This document shows positions 11,725 through 20,599 of a stretch of 64,000 nucleotides of DNA, one piece after another. The first letter of the stretch is position 1; each line of letters starts with the position of its first letter. This stretch comes from Chachezhania sediminis (GTDB taxonomy: Bacteria; Pseudomonadota; Alphaproteobacteria; Rhodobacterales; Rhodobacteraceae). The stretch spans positions 42,762 to 106,761 of the forward strand of contig NZ_VOPH01000012.1 in NCBI RefSeq assembly GCF_009765275.1. The letters run 5' to 3'. A program made the translations under genes and the position numbers. The notes under the pieces were generated by a model that saw only the letters and a program-made list of their open reading frames with translations, made no database searches and had not been told where the DNA came from.

Positions 11725-13002
11725 TCACGCGTCCAGCCCGAACAGGCGACGGAGCGCGGGGATGACCAGGACGATCGGCGGTTCCTTCTTCACCGCCACT
11801 TCGGCATTGGCGATGGTCCCGTCGGGGATCTTCAGCTTCGGCCCGGTGCCCGATGTCCATTTCAGCCCCGAAGGCGCGGTCGGGTCGCGTTCAAGTGCCA
11901 CCCCGAAGATGATCGGTGCCTCGTTTCCCACCAGCGACTGGGCCAGCGTCGGGTTGCCCAGCTGGCGGGCGACCGCAGTGTCGCTTTGCGGCTCCAGCGT
12001 GACCCAGACGACTTTGGCGCGGATCGTGCCGAACCGTTCGGGTTCGACGATGGACGGCGCCACGTTGACGGACATCCCTTCCTCGATCCGCTTGCCCTGC
12101 GCCGGTTCCACGAAGAAGACCCCGTCCAGATCGTCGCGCACGGACTGGATCGTCAGCAGCGGCGCGCCCGGTTCGACGAAGGAATCGATGCGCCCGGCGA
12201 TCTCGACGATGCGCCCGTCCGCGTCGGCGAGGATCTGGCCGCCGTCGATCAGGACCTCCTCGGCGTCGTCGAACTGTTCCCGGACCTGCAACAGCCGTTC
12301 CCGCATCTCCTCCAGTGCCGCGATCCGCTGATGTTCCAGGTCCAGGTACTGGGTTTCCAGCTTTTCGCGTTGCAGCCGCGTCTGGGCCAGGGCCGTCTTC
12401 ATCTCGGCCACCGCTTCGCGCGCGGTTTCCACGTTCACGTCGGTTGTGAAGCCGCGCTTCTGCAGGTCCAGAAGTCCGTCCAGGATCTTCTGGCGGCCGG
12501 TCACGCTGTCCCGGGCGGACTGGATCTGCTTGTCCAGATCGGCAGCCTGCTTGTCGAGAGAGGCGGTCTGCTGCGCTTGGTAGGCCTCCCAATAGGCAAT
12601 CAGGCGTTCCTCTTCGCTTTGCAGCAGCCGAAGCGTCCGTTCCGCATCGCGTTTCGCTTCCATCGCGGCCGAAATCTCGACCGAGCCCAGCCGGTCGCCC
12701 TTCTTGACCGGCTGCCCCAGCGCGACATCCAGTTCCCGCAGCACGCCGTCATGCGAGGCGACAAGGTTCCGCACCTCGCCGAAGGACGGGCCAAGGATCC
12801 CGCGGCCCGTGACGACGGTCGCGACACGGCCGAAGACGCTCCAGTAGAGCGCGCCCGCCACGACGATCGCAAGGGCTGCGCCGATGGCCCAGCCGCTGGG
12901 CCCCACCACGCGCATCAGGCCTTCAAGCTCTTCCGGCGATCTCAGGCGTTCAAGGGCAGCGGCGCGATAGGGAGACCGGCGCGAAGCGTCACCTTCTGCC
13001 AT
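11725..13002 (-). CDS. NHLM-type bacteriocin secretion adaptor (HlyD-family membrane fusion protein)
   Basis: This is a 425-residue periplasmic adaptor with one N-terminal transmembrane helix (~38-58, WAIGAALAIVVAGALYWSVF). A lipoyl-like half follows (VASHDGVLRELDVALGQPVKKGD), then a long coiled coil (~110-250, rich in Gln/Glu/Leu heptads), the second lipoyl half and beta-barrel segments. It links the two inner-membrane ABC subunits to an outer-membrane channel; no TolC-like gene is present in the window. It is first in the operon, 70 bp upstream of the C39 transporter, and its start is divergent from the carbonic anhydrase gene. Family assignment to the NHLM secretion protein rests on domain layout and context. 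Confidence 0.87.
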   Translation of the reverse strand: MAEGDASRRSPYRAAALERLRSPEELEGLMRVVGPSGWAIGAALAIVVAGALYWSVFGRVATVVTGRGILGPSFGEVRNLVASHDGVLRELDVALGQPVKKGDRLGSVEISAAMEAKRDAERTLRLLQSEEERLIAYWEAYQAQQTASLDKQAADLDKQIQSARDSVTGRQKILDGLLDLQKRGFTTDVNVETAREAVAEMKTALAQTRLQREKLETQYLDLEHQRIAALEEMRERLLQVREQFDDAEEVLIDGGQILADADGRIVEIAGRIDSFVEPGAPLLTIQSVRDDLDGVFFVEPAQGKRIEEGMSVNVAPSIVEPERFGTIRAKVVWVTLEPQSDTAVARQLGNPTLAQSLVGNEAPIIFGVALERDPTAPSGLKWTSGTGPKLKIPDGTIANAEVAVKKEPPIVLVIPALRRLFGLDA

Positions 13003-13306
13003 GATGTCTCGGTGTATTCGTCAACGGAAACAAAGCTCCACTCATCGTGCCCCGGTCATTTCACGATGCGGTCGGCGAAAATTCAATACGTTATCTTTCG
13101 CGGAGGCGGGCCGGTTCCACACCGAAGCCGGGCCGGTCCGGCCGCATCCGGGCCAAGGATATCATCGCGGCGGCACCACGCATGCCGGACACATCCCTAG
13201 ATCGATTATGCGTGCCCGGTTTCGCCGAACTGAGGTATGATGCGGCGCACTATGTCCCGTCACCCGGGGATTTTCACGGGCGGCCGACATGACAGGAGAA
13301 AGACCC

Positions 13307-14014
13307 ATGTGCGAAAAATCCCCCCCCACGTCGATGGACCGCCGCAACCTGTTCAAGGGCGGTCTGGCCCTTGCACTGGCCGGCGCAACCGTCTCGCAGG
13401 CCCGTGCCCAGACGGCAGCCGCCGCCCCGGCCTCGCCGCAGGAAGCGCTGCAGCGTCTGATCGACGGCAATGCCCGCTATGTGGCAAACGCGACCGTCAA
13501 CGGTGATCACTCGGCCGACCGGATCGCCCGGTCGCAGGGGCAAAGCCCCTTCGCAGGGATCGTCACCTGTTCGGACTCGCGCGTCGTGCCGGAACTGATC
13601 TTCGACCAGGGACCGGGCGATCTGTTCGTCGTGCGGGTGGCCGGCAATTTCATCAACGATGACGGCCTGGCCAGTCTGGAATATGCCGTGGCGGTGCTGG
13701 GCATCCAGACCATCATGGTGCTGGGCCATTCCGCCTGCGGAGCGGTGGATGCGACGATCAAGTCGATCCAGGACGCCGAATTGCCCCCGGGCCACCTGCC
13801 CCATCTGGTGAACGCAATCCGGCCCGCGGTCTATGACGTCATGCCCGAAAAGCCCGCGGACCTGCTGGCCGCGGCGACACGGCGGAACGCAACGCTGAAC
13901 GCCGGTTTCGCCGCTGGCGCGGGCCCGATCCTGGCCGAAGCCCACGCCGCCGGCAAGATCGGCACCGCGGCCGGCTTCTACGATATCGCGACCGGGTCCG
14001 TAACCGTCCTCTGA
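13307..14014 (+). CDS. Beta-class carbonic anhydrase with Tat-type signal
   Basis: This 235-residue enzyme interconverts CO2 and bicarbonate. The start at 13307 is chosen over 13289 because AGGAG lies 8 nt before it. The N-terminus carries a twin-arginine signal (DRRNLFKGG, hydrophobic segment, then SQARAQ cleavage region), so export of the folded zinc protein to the periplasm is expected. Zinc and active-site residues are visible: Cys88-Asp90-Arg92 in CSDSR and His141/Cys144 in GHSACGAV. Beta-carbonic anhydrases are usually cytoplasmic; the exported subgroup is less common but known. The gene stands alone, divergent from the secretion operon and convergent with the beta-lactamase gene. Confidence 0.92.
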   Translation: MCEKSPPTSMDRRNLFKGGLALALAGATVSQARAQTAAAAPASPQEALQRLIDGNARYVANATVNGDHSADRIARSQGQSPFAGIVTCSDSRVVPELIFDQGPGDLFVVRVAGNFINDDGLASLEYAVAVLGIQTIMVLGHSACGAVDATIKSIQDAELPPGHLPHLVNAIRPAVYDVMPEKPADLLAAATRRNATLNAGFAAGAGPILAEAHAAGKIGTAAGFYDIATGSVTVL

Positions 14015-14104
14015 CCCGCAGGCCCGCGGCAGAGGGGCCATGCGCCGGCCCTTGCGCTGTGAGCCGCGGTGACGTGCCGTCGCCGCGGGACGCCATGGCC
14101 GCAG

Positions 14105-14134
14105 GCGGTCGGCAGGGTCATCCCTGCCGACCGC
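14105..14134. terminator. Strong hairpin between convergent carbonic anhydrase and beta-lactamase genes
   Basis: A perfect 13-bp stem (14105-14117 with 14122-14134) closes a TCAT tetraloop midway in the convergent gap. No T-tract follows on either strand, so it may block transcription from both sides or protect 3' ends. Confidence 0.6.
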
Positions 14135-14255
14135 ACCGACAGTCCTGACGTGGTTCCGCAACCCCGGATCCGACGCAGCCGCGCGATGTCAGAACCGGAA
14201 GCCCCGGCCGCTGGCAGCGGGGCAGAGGACCCTGTCAGGCAGCGCCCGGCCGCGT

Positions 14256-15137
14256 TCAGCCCCCGACGACCGCCATCGCGGCACTGCCGATCCTTCGCAA
14301 CGCGGCGTTGCGGGTCTCGAAATCCGCGTCGACGTCCGACACGAAGATGGTGACGATCCAGGGGTCCCCGCCGTCCGGCGTGATCGCCGCGATGATGTTG
14401 CGCGTGTGGCTGCCGGCACCGGACTTGTCGAGGATCTGCCAGCTTGCCGGTGCATCTGCGCGCAGCAGGTTGCGCGTAACGCCCCCTTGGCTCATCCACT
14501 CCGCCAGCTGTTCCCGCGCCGCCGGCGACAGGACCTCTCCGAAAAGCAGCGCGCGCAGGGTTCCGGACATGGCGGCCGGGGTCGTCGTGTCCTGCGGATT
14601 ACCGGCCCTGAAGCTGTTCAGCTCGGGTTCGCGCCGGTCCAGACGGCTGGCCTGATCCCCGGCAGCGCGGAAAAAGGCGGTGACGGCCTGCGGCCCGCCG
14701 ACACGGTCGATCAGCATGTTCGCGGCGGTATTGTCGCTTATGTCGATGGCGGCCAGGCAAAGCTCTGCAAGGGTCATCTGCTGGCCGACGCGCGTTTTCG
14801 TGACCGGCGCATAGGACAGGATTTCCTCCTGCACCACTGGCAGGGACTCCGACAGGTCCAGCACGCCGGCGTCGTCCAGCGCTAGTACGGCCCCGCAGAC
14901 CGGGACCTTGACCGTGCTGTTCATCAGGAAGCGTTCGTCCCCGCGATGGAACCACGACCGGCCCGATCCGGTATCGACAAGCGCCAGGCCGACGCGGGCG
15001 CCCAGGGTCTGTTCGACCTGTTCGACAGTGTCCGACAGCGCTTCGAGAGGCGTCTGGGCAAAGGAGGCGGAGGCCAGTGACAGGCCAAGGGAAAGCCCTG
15101 CCGCGAGGCGCGACAGGCCGGAGGCGGTGAACCGCAT
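14256..15137 (-). CDS. bla: Class A beta-lactamase
   Basis: This 293-residue serine beta-lactamase has a Sec signal peptide (residues 1-28, cleavage after SASFA). All class A motifs are present: Ser74-x-x-Lys77 (STVK), Ser-Asp-Asn at 134-136 (SDN), the omega-loop Glu170 in EPELN, and Lys-Ser-Gly at 238-240 (KSG in place of the more usual KTG). The Cys pair that marks many class A carbapenemases is not evident. The start at 15137 is preceded by AAAGGA; a start at 15188 would put extra residues before the signal. It is transcribed divergently from an AmpR-like LysR regulator, the classic arrangement for an inducible beta-lactamase. Substrate range cannot be read from sequence. Confidence 0.93.
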   Translation of the reverse strand: MRFTASGLSRLAAGLSLGLSLASASFAQTPLEALSDTVEQVEQTLGARVGLALVDTGSGRSWFHRGDERFLMNSTVKVPVCGAVLALDDAGVLDLSESLPVVQEEILSYAPVTKTRVGQQMTLAELCLAAIDISDNTAANMLIDRVGGPQAVTAFFRAAGDQASRLDRREPELNSFRAGNPQDTTTPAAMSGTLRALLFGEVLSPAAREQLAEWMSQGGVTRNLLRADAPASWQILDKSGAGSHTRNIIAAITPDGGDPWIVTIFVSDVDADFETRNAALRRIGSAAMAVVGG

Positions 15138-15181
15138 GTCAGATGTCCTTTCTGGGAAGAGGCCGGGGCGGCACTCGGATG

Positions 15182-15201
15182 ATGACATCAGGTGATGTCA
15201 T
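15182..15201. promoter_or_regulatory. Perfect inverted repeat in the bla/ampR-like intergenic region
   Basis: ATGACATCA-GG-TGATGTCAT (9-bp arms, 2-bp spacer) lies 44 bp before the beta-lactamase start and 76 bp before the regulator start. It is a likely operator or part of the shared promoter control region. Confidence 0.55.
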
Positions 15202-15249
15202 GGGGATCATGTATTTGGCCTTGAGGGCGCCCCACAATCGACAAATATT

Positions 15250-15261
15250 ATGGCCAGCCAT
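15250..15261. promoter_or_regulatory. Short inverted repeat before the AmpR-like gene
   Basis: ATGGC-CA-GCCAT ends 16 bp before the regulator's ATG. It could be an autoregulatory LysR-type half of the control region; the short arms make chance possible. Confidence 0.3.
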
Positions 15262-15277
15262 TAGCTGAGGTACTGAT

Positions 15278-16147
15278 ATGGATCGCCCGGACCTGCCGCT
15301 GAACGCCCTGCGGGTATTCGAGGTCGCGATGCGGCAGGGCAGTTTCACCAAGGCCGCGATCGAGCTGCGCGTCACTCAGGCCGCGGTCAGCCACCAGATC
15401 GCGCGGCTGGAGGATCTGCTGGGCGCAACCCTGTTCCTGCGCACGTCCCAGGGGCTGGTGCCCACGGATGAAGGCCGGCTTCTGTTTCCGGTTCTGGAAC
15501 ACGGCTTCGACGCGATGGCGCGCGTGCTGGACCGGCTGAACGGGCGCCGCGACATCGAGGTGCTGAAGGTGGGGGTCAACACGACCTTCGCGCTTGGCTG
15601 GCTGATGCCGCGGCTGGACCTGTTCCGCCGCGCCCATCCCGAAATCGACCTGCGCATCTCGACCAACAACAACCGGGTGGAGATCCTGCGCGAAGGGCTG
15701 GACATGGCGATCCGCTTCGGCACCGGCGGCTGGACCGGCCACGACGCCGTCCCGCTGATGGAGGCCCCGCTGACCCCGCTTTGCGCGCCCGACATGGCGG
15801 CGCGGCTGCTGGATCCGGCCGACCTGGCACAGGTGACGCTGCTGCGCAGCTATCGCAGCGCCGAATGGCCCGGCTGGTTCGACGCCGCCGGCACCGCCTG
15901 TCCGCCCGTGACCGGGCCGGTCTTCGACAGCTCGGTCGCGCTGGCGGAACTGGCCGCTTCGGGGGCGGGGGCGGCGCTCTTGCCGGTGACGATGTTCGAA
16001 GCCCATGTCGCGCAGGGCCGCCTGGCCCAGCCCTTCGGGGTCACCGTGTCCGCCGGCCGCTATTACCTGGCCTGGCCGTCGGACCGGCGGGTGACACCGG
16101 CGATGCGCACATTCTCGGGCTGGTTGTCCGGGAAGGCCGTGTCCTAG
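15278..16147 (+). CDS. LysR-family regulator, AmpR-like
   Basis: This 289-residue LysR regulator has an N-terminal winged helix (~6-65, LPLNALRVFEVAMRQGSFTK and TQAAVSHQIARLE) that resembles AmpR (LPLNxLRxFExAxRxxSFTxAA). A periplasmic-binding-protein-like effector domain follows (~95-289). AmpR senses cell-wall muropeptides and switches its divergent beta-lactamase gene on. Position back-to-back with a class A enzyme 140 bp away supports the same role. It could also be a GcvA-type relative, since the DNA-binding domains are similar. Confidence 0.85.
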   Translation: MDRPDLPLNALRVFEVAMRQGSFTKAAIELRVTQAAVSHQIARLEDLLGATLFLRTSQGLVPTDEGRLLFPVLEHGFDAMARVLDRLNGRRDIEVLKVGVNTTFALGWLMPRLDLFRRAHPEIDLRISTNNNRVEILREGLDMAIRFGTGGWTGHDAVPLMEAPLTPLCAPDMAARLLDPADLAQVTLLRSYRSAEWPGWFDAAGTACPPVTGPVFDSSVALAELAASGAGAALLPVTMFEAHVAQGRLAQPFGVTVSAGRYYLAWPSDRRVTPAMRTFSGWLSGKAVS

Positions 16148-16231
16148 GCCCTCCAGATGGGCGTCCGCCAGGAAGACCCCCCGACCGGCCGGGACGGTTC
16201 AGGTCGGCCGACGCACCTGAAGCGCCATCTT

Positions 16232-16249
16232 GGCCGGTCCGGACCGGCC
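16232..16249. terminator. Palindrome between convergent regulator and RTX genes
   Basis: GGCCGGTCC-GGACCGGCC is a perfect 18-bp palindrome in the 155-bp convergent gap. With no loop it would form a cruciform rather than a standard terminator hairpin. Confidence 0.3.
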
Positions 16250-16302
16250 GTCCTGCCGGCATGAACGCGCCTTTCCGCCAGCCCGGCGCCGCCGGGCCGC
16301 GC

Positions 16303-18054
16303 CTAGACGTAGTCGAAGTTGAAGGCGCTCAGGTCGTCCAGGTCCAGGTTGCGGAACACGATCTGGTTGATCCCGTCATCATCGGCATCGTAGATCACGT
16401 TCTTGCCCTTCTGCGTCGACGCGGCCTTGAACTCCCGGAACGTCTCCACCTCGCCCACCAGTTTCCAGAACTCGATGTGATCCTGTTTCGATCGGGGGCC
16501 CGTGGCCTGGAAATCCAGGATCGTGTCGCGCCCGAACTTTTCGGTCTGGTCGCCGTTGTGCGCGAAGGAATGGGTAAAGACGAAGGTGTCGGACCCCTTG
16601 CCGCCCTTCAGCTTGTCGTTACCAAGACCTCCGATCAGCTTGTCGTCGTCCTTGCCGCCCTCAAGAAAGTCCTTGCCAAGATCGCCGGTGAGGTAGTCGT
16701 TCCCTGGGCCGCCGCTAAGCCAGTCGTTGTCCCCGCCACCGGCAAGGTAATCGTCGCCCCCTTGGCCGAACAACTTGTCTGATCCGGTTTTTTCGAAGTC
16801 GGGATCGCCGTTGATCACATCGTCGGCGCCGCCGCCCCGGATGAAATCCTGCTGTCCGCCGCCGGTGATCACGTCCTTGCCACTGCCGGCGCGGAAATTG
16901 TTGCTGTTTCCGGACGGGTCGATCGAACCGTCCACCAGTACGGCGAAATCGGTCGGCAGCTGCACCACATCATTTCCGCCGCCCGACATGTTGAAGGTCA
17001 TGCCCAGCTTGGCCTTGTCCTGCAACTCGGCCAGCTTCCCGTTAAAGTCGAACGTGTCGTCCAGATGGGTGAACGGCGACCGGATGCCGATCGTGACCGA
17101 TGCGGTGGGGTCATTCTCGGACGGGATCGCGAATTCCAGCTCTTCGATATTCTTGATCTTGTCGGTCCAGCCGAACTTGGTGTTCGTGACCTGGAACACG
17201 CCTTTCAGCGGGTTGCCCACCACCGAAATCTCGAAATCGCCGCGCATGAATTTCTGCGCGTCGGAGCGTGGGACCTGATTGAAGTTGTGAAAGTATTCAC
17301 CATCATCATAGATCAGCCGGTCGAAGCCATCGCCGCCGTCGATGACGGACCCGCCCTTGTAGCGGCCGGTCGGCGAAAGGTCGATCTCGTCGGGAGTGTA
17401 ACCGTTGTTTTCCCAGTTGTGCTGCGGAAAGAACGTGGACACGATGTCGTCCCCGCCGCCCAGAGAGACCCTCTTGTTCCCCGTGATCAGGAAGACATGC
17501 ATTGTGTCGTCTTCCAGATCGACCTCCTTGCCGACATGGTTCAGCAGGTTCTTCTTGGTCGGGGCATAATAGGAGAGCGCGCTGTCGCCCCCGGCCTTCC
17601 CCGACCACAGGATATCGCGCGAGATCCAATCCCCGGTCGCATCCGTGTCGAACAATTGCAACATGCCGACCTTGCTTTCCGATCTGGAAAGCACCCATTC
17701 GCTGTATGTGAGATTGTCGACTTTCTCGATGAACTTGCTGCGGTAGGTAAGCGTGCGGTTCTGGCCGGACGTGCCCTGATCGGCCGTGTTGCCCAGGGCA
17801 TGAACCTCTATACTGTCCGCAATGTCCTCGGGCTTGATCGCAGCGTTCTTGAACCAGGCGTAGGAACGCCACTCGCTCCACGCCGCGGTGAAGGTCTCGC
17901 CATCGCCCGGGTACGGTTCAAGGCGGAAATGGTTTTCGGACCAGCGCCCGAAGGTCCCGTAGGACTTCATCCCGCTGTCCATTTTGGCAAACAGCTCATC
18001 AATGGACGAGGACGCGTCGAGGACCATGCCCCAGACAGGCTGTTTCTTGGGCAT
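16303..18054 (-). CDS. RTX calcium-binding repeat protein with large unique N-terminus
   Basis: This 583-residue acidic protein has RTX nonapeptides clustered at ~388-492 ([33 protein letters not shown] and others) plus a partial repeat at ~199-204. The C-terminus ends in an acidic/hydrophobic run ([10 protein letters not shown]) typical of an uncleaved type I secretion signal. The first ~385 residues match no domain I recognise; they are rich in aromatic and charged residues and begin [10 protein letters not shown] without a Sec signal. It lies alone on the minus strand after HipA. Together with the RTX gene at 3.1-4.4 kb it brackets the peptide-export region. Confidence 0.85.
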   Translation of the reverse strand: MPKKQPVWGMVLDASSSIDELFAKMDSGMKSYGTFGRWSENHFRLEPYPGDGETFTAAWSEWRSYAWFKNAAIKPEDIADSIEVHALGNTADQGTSGQNRTLTYRSKFIEKVDNLTYSEWVLSRSESKVGMLQLFDTDATGDWISRDILWSGKAGGDSALSYYAPTKKNLLNHVGKEVDLEDDTMHVFLITGNKRVSLGGGDDIVSTFFPQHNWENNGYTPDEIDLSPTGRYKGGSVIDGGDGFDRLIYDDGEYFHNFNQVPRSDAQKFMRGDFEISVVGNPLKGVFQVTNTKFGWTDKIKNIEELEFAIPSENDPTASVTIGIRSPFTHLDDTFDFNGKLAELQDKAKLGMTFNMSGGGNDVVQLPTDFAVLVDGSIDPSGNSNNFRAGSGKDVITGGGQQDFIRGGGADDVINGDPDFEKTGSDKLFGQGGDDYLAGGGDNDWLSGGPGNDYLTGDLGKDFLEGGKDDDKLIGGLGNDKLKGGKGSDTFVFTHSFAHNGDQTEKFGRDTILDFQATGPRSKQDHIEFWKLVGEVETFREFKAASTQKGKNVIYDADDDGINQIVFRNLDLDDLSAFNFDYV

Positions 18055-18292
18055 CGCGGTCGACCTTTCCGTGTGCTTCCAGCGTGGCAGTTGCCGTAGC
18101 GTCCGATTTCACACCATTTGGCCTTGGCTTGTGAATGTTGACGTTACGTAATGTAATGGCCGTTTGACTGTCTGATCTGCCCTCGTCGGCTTATCCCGAG
18201 CGGCCGGTCAATCCGGGGTCTGCACCCGCTCGGGGCCGGCAGGGTCTGGGGCAGGTTGCCCCCATGGGCGTGATCCGTGCCTGCAACCCTCG
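18055..18292. promoter_or_regulatory. Probable promoter region of the second RTX gene
   Basis: The 238-bp gap between hipA end and the RTX start contains an AT-rich patch with the palindrome TTACGTAA at 18144-18151. No clean -35/-10 pair was found. Confidence 0.35.
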
Positions 18293-19588
18293 TTACCGAA
18301 GAGCCGGGCTGAAGCCCGAAAGCCGACCCCCAAGCCCCTCGAAGGCGTAGGGTTGCAACAAGGCACCGTCGCGCAGGATCCTGTCGTCGATGGCGCTTAG
18401 CCCGATGTCGCGGGCAAGGCCGGGATAGATGTCCCGGATGGCCTCGACCTGGTGCCTGATGATCTCTTCGGCGATGTCCCGGGTCAGGTGGAAGGCTGGG
18501 GCGGCCTCGACCGCCAGGGCAAGGCGGCTTTGACGGGCGGTCCCGGATATCGCCATGGCCTGGTTGGCCTCGTATGACCGGCGCGGCCGTGGGTCCAGGT
18601 CGTAGGCCGGCGTCAGCTCGACCTGGCGCCCGTCCCAGAACGCGGCATGATTGCGGGCGTGGTCGTCAGTATTACCGATCAGGATGTTGAAGCACATGCG
18701 GGAAAACAGTTCCCGCAGATCCCGGCCAGGCGCCTTGCCGTCATGACGCAGCCGTGTGGCAAGATCCTGATAGCTGGCATAGCGCGCCTCGTGCTCGGGC
18801 AGGTCCAGCAGGGTCAGCCCGGACACCATGGCGCGGCGCGTCCACCCGGCCGCGGTCGCCATGCGGTCGAAACGCGTGACAAGCAGGACATCGCGCCCGG
18901 CCACTTCGGCCAGATCAACCCGGGCCACGTTCAGCCCGGCCCCGGCGCCAAGCCGCATCGCAAGATATTCGCCCTTGATGACATTGTGCTGATCGTTGCT
19001 GGCGCTGAACTTGGCGATCATTTTTCTGTCCGGGCCCTCGACCTGGGCTTTGGGCCGCGCGCCCCCGATCGAGGTGCCGTGACGGATGGCCTCGTCCAGT
19101 TCCAGCGGCAGGCGGGCGCCCCGTTCCACCAGCGCTGCCGCGTTCATCAGCTGTTCCAGCGTCGCCTCGCCGGTCAGCCGGGGAACGTATCGGGTGGCAG
19201 ACTCCTGAAAGTCCAGCGCACCGATCCGGTCCGAGCCGGAGTGCAGCATATAGTTCAGCTCGTCCAGCGCATCGACGTCGACGGCTGCCCCCCGTGCGCT
19301 GGTCAGCCGGTTCACGATGACGCGCCGCCCCCAGAAATCTGGCGCCCCGTCCCGCAGGACCGGCGCGATCGCGTGGGGCGCCCTGGGAACCTGAAGCCCC
19401 CGCCGCAAGGGCAGGTCCGGCAGGAACAGCGGGATCGCGTCCCCCCGGTCAAGATAGCTGCGCCCGTAGGCGAACTGGTAGATACCGTCGACAAGATCGA
19501 TCCGGCCGGCCACCACCGGGTCGGTCGCGTCCGGCAACCAGGTCCACACAAAGGCCGTCCGGGCCGGTGCCAGGATATCAGAAGTCAT
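18293..19588 (-). CDS. hipA: HipA-family serine/threonine kinase toxin
   Basis: This 431-residue kinase is the toxin of a type II toxin-antitoxin pair. E. coli HipA phosphorylates glutamyl-tRNA synthetase and triggers growth arrest; the target here is unknown. Visible features are the N-terminal HipA segment (GRSYLDRGDAIPLFLPDLP), the glycine-rich loop GTSIGGARPKAQV, the catalytic loop GNTDDHARNHA and the metal-binding LTPAYDLDP. The start at 19588 (MTSDIL) overlaps the antitoxin's 3' end by 11 bp, so the pair is translationally coupled with the antitoxin first. An upstream in-frame start at 19660 would sit inside hipB. All kinase motifs appear intact. Confidence 0.88.
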   Translation of the reverse strand: MTSDILAPARTAFVWTWLPDATDPVVAGRIDLVDGIYQFAYGRSYLDRGDAIPLFLPDLPLRRGLQVPRAPHAIAPVLRDGAPDFWGRRVIVNRLTSARGAAVDVDALDELNYMLHSGSDRIGALDFQESATRYVPRLTGEATLEQLMNAAALVERGARLPLELDEAIRHGTSIGGARPKAQVEGPDRKMIAKFSASNDQHNVIKGEYLAMRLGAGAGLNVARVDLAEVAGRDVLLVTRFDRMATAAGWTRRAMVSGLTLLDLPEHEARYASYQDLATRLRHDGKAPGRDLRELFSRMCFNILIGNTDDHARNHAAFWDGRQVELTPAYDLDPRPRRSYEANQAMAISGTARQSRLALAVEAAPAFHLTRDIAEEIIRHQVEAIRDIYPGLARDIGLSAIDDRILRDGALLQPYAFEGLGGRLSGFSPALR

Positions 19589-19916
19589 CGTCGACCTGCC
19601 TTTGGCTACCCGCAAAGGCCCGCTTGCGCAAAAGCGCCCCAGCGCGCCGTTCCGCTTCAAGGCGCAGGGTCAGCCTGTCAGTGTCCTGTTCGAACAGCGG
19701 AATGCCCAGAATGCTGGCCAGTTCGAACATCGTGCCCATGGACACGCCCATGTCTCCCTTTTCGGCACGGCCCAGCAGCGGCCGCGAAACGCCGGCCCGT
19801 TCCGCCAGTTCGCCGGCGGTCATGTTCCGCTCCAGCCGTGCGGCGCGGATCATGCGGCCCAGAAGTTCTGCTGCATCCCGGGCATAGGGAGAGTAGACGT
19901 GGGTTTTCTTCGGCAT
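19578..19916 (-). CDS. hipB: HipB-like antitoxin, XRE-family DNA-binding protein
   Basis: This 112-residue protein has a helix-turn-helix of the XRE type at ~18-75 (TAGELAERAGVSRPLLGRAE). HipB binds HipA and represses the shared promoter. The C-terminal tail is Arg-rich, then acidic. It is transcribed first and overlaps hipA by 11 bp. An inverted repeat lies only 6 bp upstream of its start codon, in an unusually AT-rich stretch, consistent with autoregulation. Confidence 0.87.
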   Translation of the reverse strand: MPKKTHVYSPYARDAAELLGRMIRAARLERNMTAGELAERAGVSRPLLGRAEKGDMGVSMGTMFELASILGIPLFEQDTDRLTLRLEAERRAGALLRKRAFAGSQRQVDDDF

Positions 19917-19922
19917 GTGACC

Positions 19923-19935
19923 TGTAAATGTTACA
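19923..19935. promoter_or_regulatory. Candidate HipB operator
   Basis: Inverted repeat TGTAA-ATG-TTACA starts 6 bp beyond the hipB start codon. The adjoining 9-mer TTACATATC (19931-19939) recurs at 20011-20019, as expected for paired operators. Confidence 0.55.
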
Positions 19936-20010
19936 TATCGGCGGATGTGGAATATTCATGTTCAGTATCTTTTGGATACATTGGAATCCGGCTAAAATGC
20001 AATAAAAACA

Positions 20011-20019
20011 TTACATATC
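20011..20019. promoter_or_regulatory. Second copy of the hipBA upstream 9-mer
   Basis: TTACATATC repeats in the same orientation 80 bp from the first copy, within the AT-rich hipBA promoter zone. Confidence 0.4.
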
Positions 20020-20599
20020 TGGTTTTATGTCATGTTGTTATGCCAAGACATCTCGTGGTCGGGCCTTTCCTGCCCTGACGCGGGATCCTGATCGGCAGCA
20101 CCGGCTTTCACCCGCCGACGCCCCGGTCGGTCACACGGCAGACCCAGACCACCGGGTTTTCCGCCGGGCCGCGGATCGCGGCGCGGACCGGCGACTCGGG
20201 TCCAGCATCTGCAGGACGGCCCGCCCCGCAGACCCGCGCTGTGCCGCCTTCCGGGTCCGGATATGTGAAGGAGTTCCCCGGAATCCCCGGCCCTTCCCGG
20301 GATACGGCAGCGCCTTGCCGCCGGCCCACAACCCCGGCTCAGGGGGCTGGCTTCCCGTTTCTTTTTCCAGTTCGCGACCGGATTACGCCCTTCGACAACC
20401 TCTGGGCACAAGACGCATCCGGCCGCCCCCGGATACTGGATCCCGACGGATCGGGGAAAACGGTATCCGGCCGGAGCGAAGGTGACAGACCCGCCTGCCG
20501 GAAGACCTGCAAGGCCCGCAGGCGGCGATGCGGATCCGGCCGGGTCCCCCGGCCCAGGGCGCGACACCCCGCGACGGGAGCGCGGGACAGGGAGGAAAA

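Larger units (their letters stand above)
19917..20599. other. Non-coding stretch: AT-rich hipBA promoter, then featureless GC-rich DNA
   Basis: Bases 19917-20040 are AT-rich and hold the hipBA control sites. From 20040 to 20599 no frame has recognisable protein character; the only clear signal is the ribosome site just before the ligase gene at 20600. Confidence 0.6.

Noticed and set aside
20025..20567. 180-codon minus-strand frame upstream of the ligase
   Set aside because: Pro/Gly/Arg-rich without motif or ribosome site; considered non-coding.
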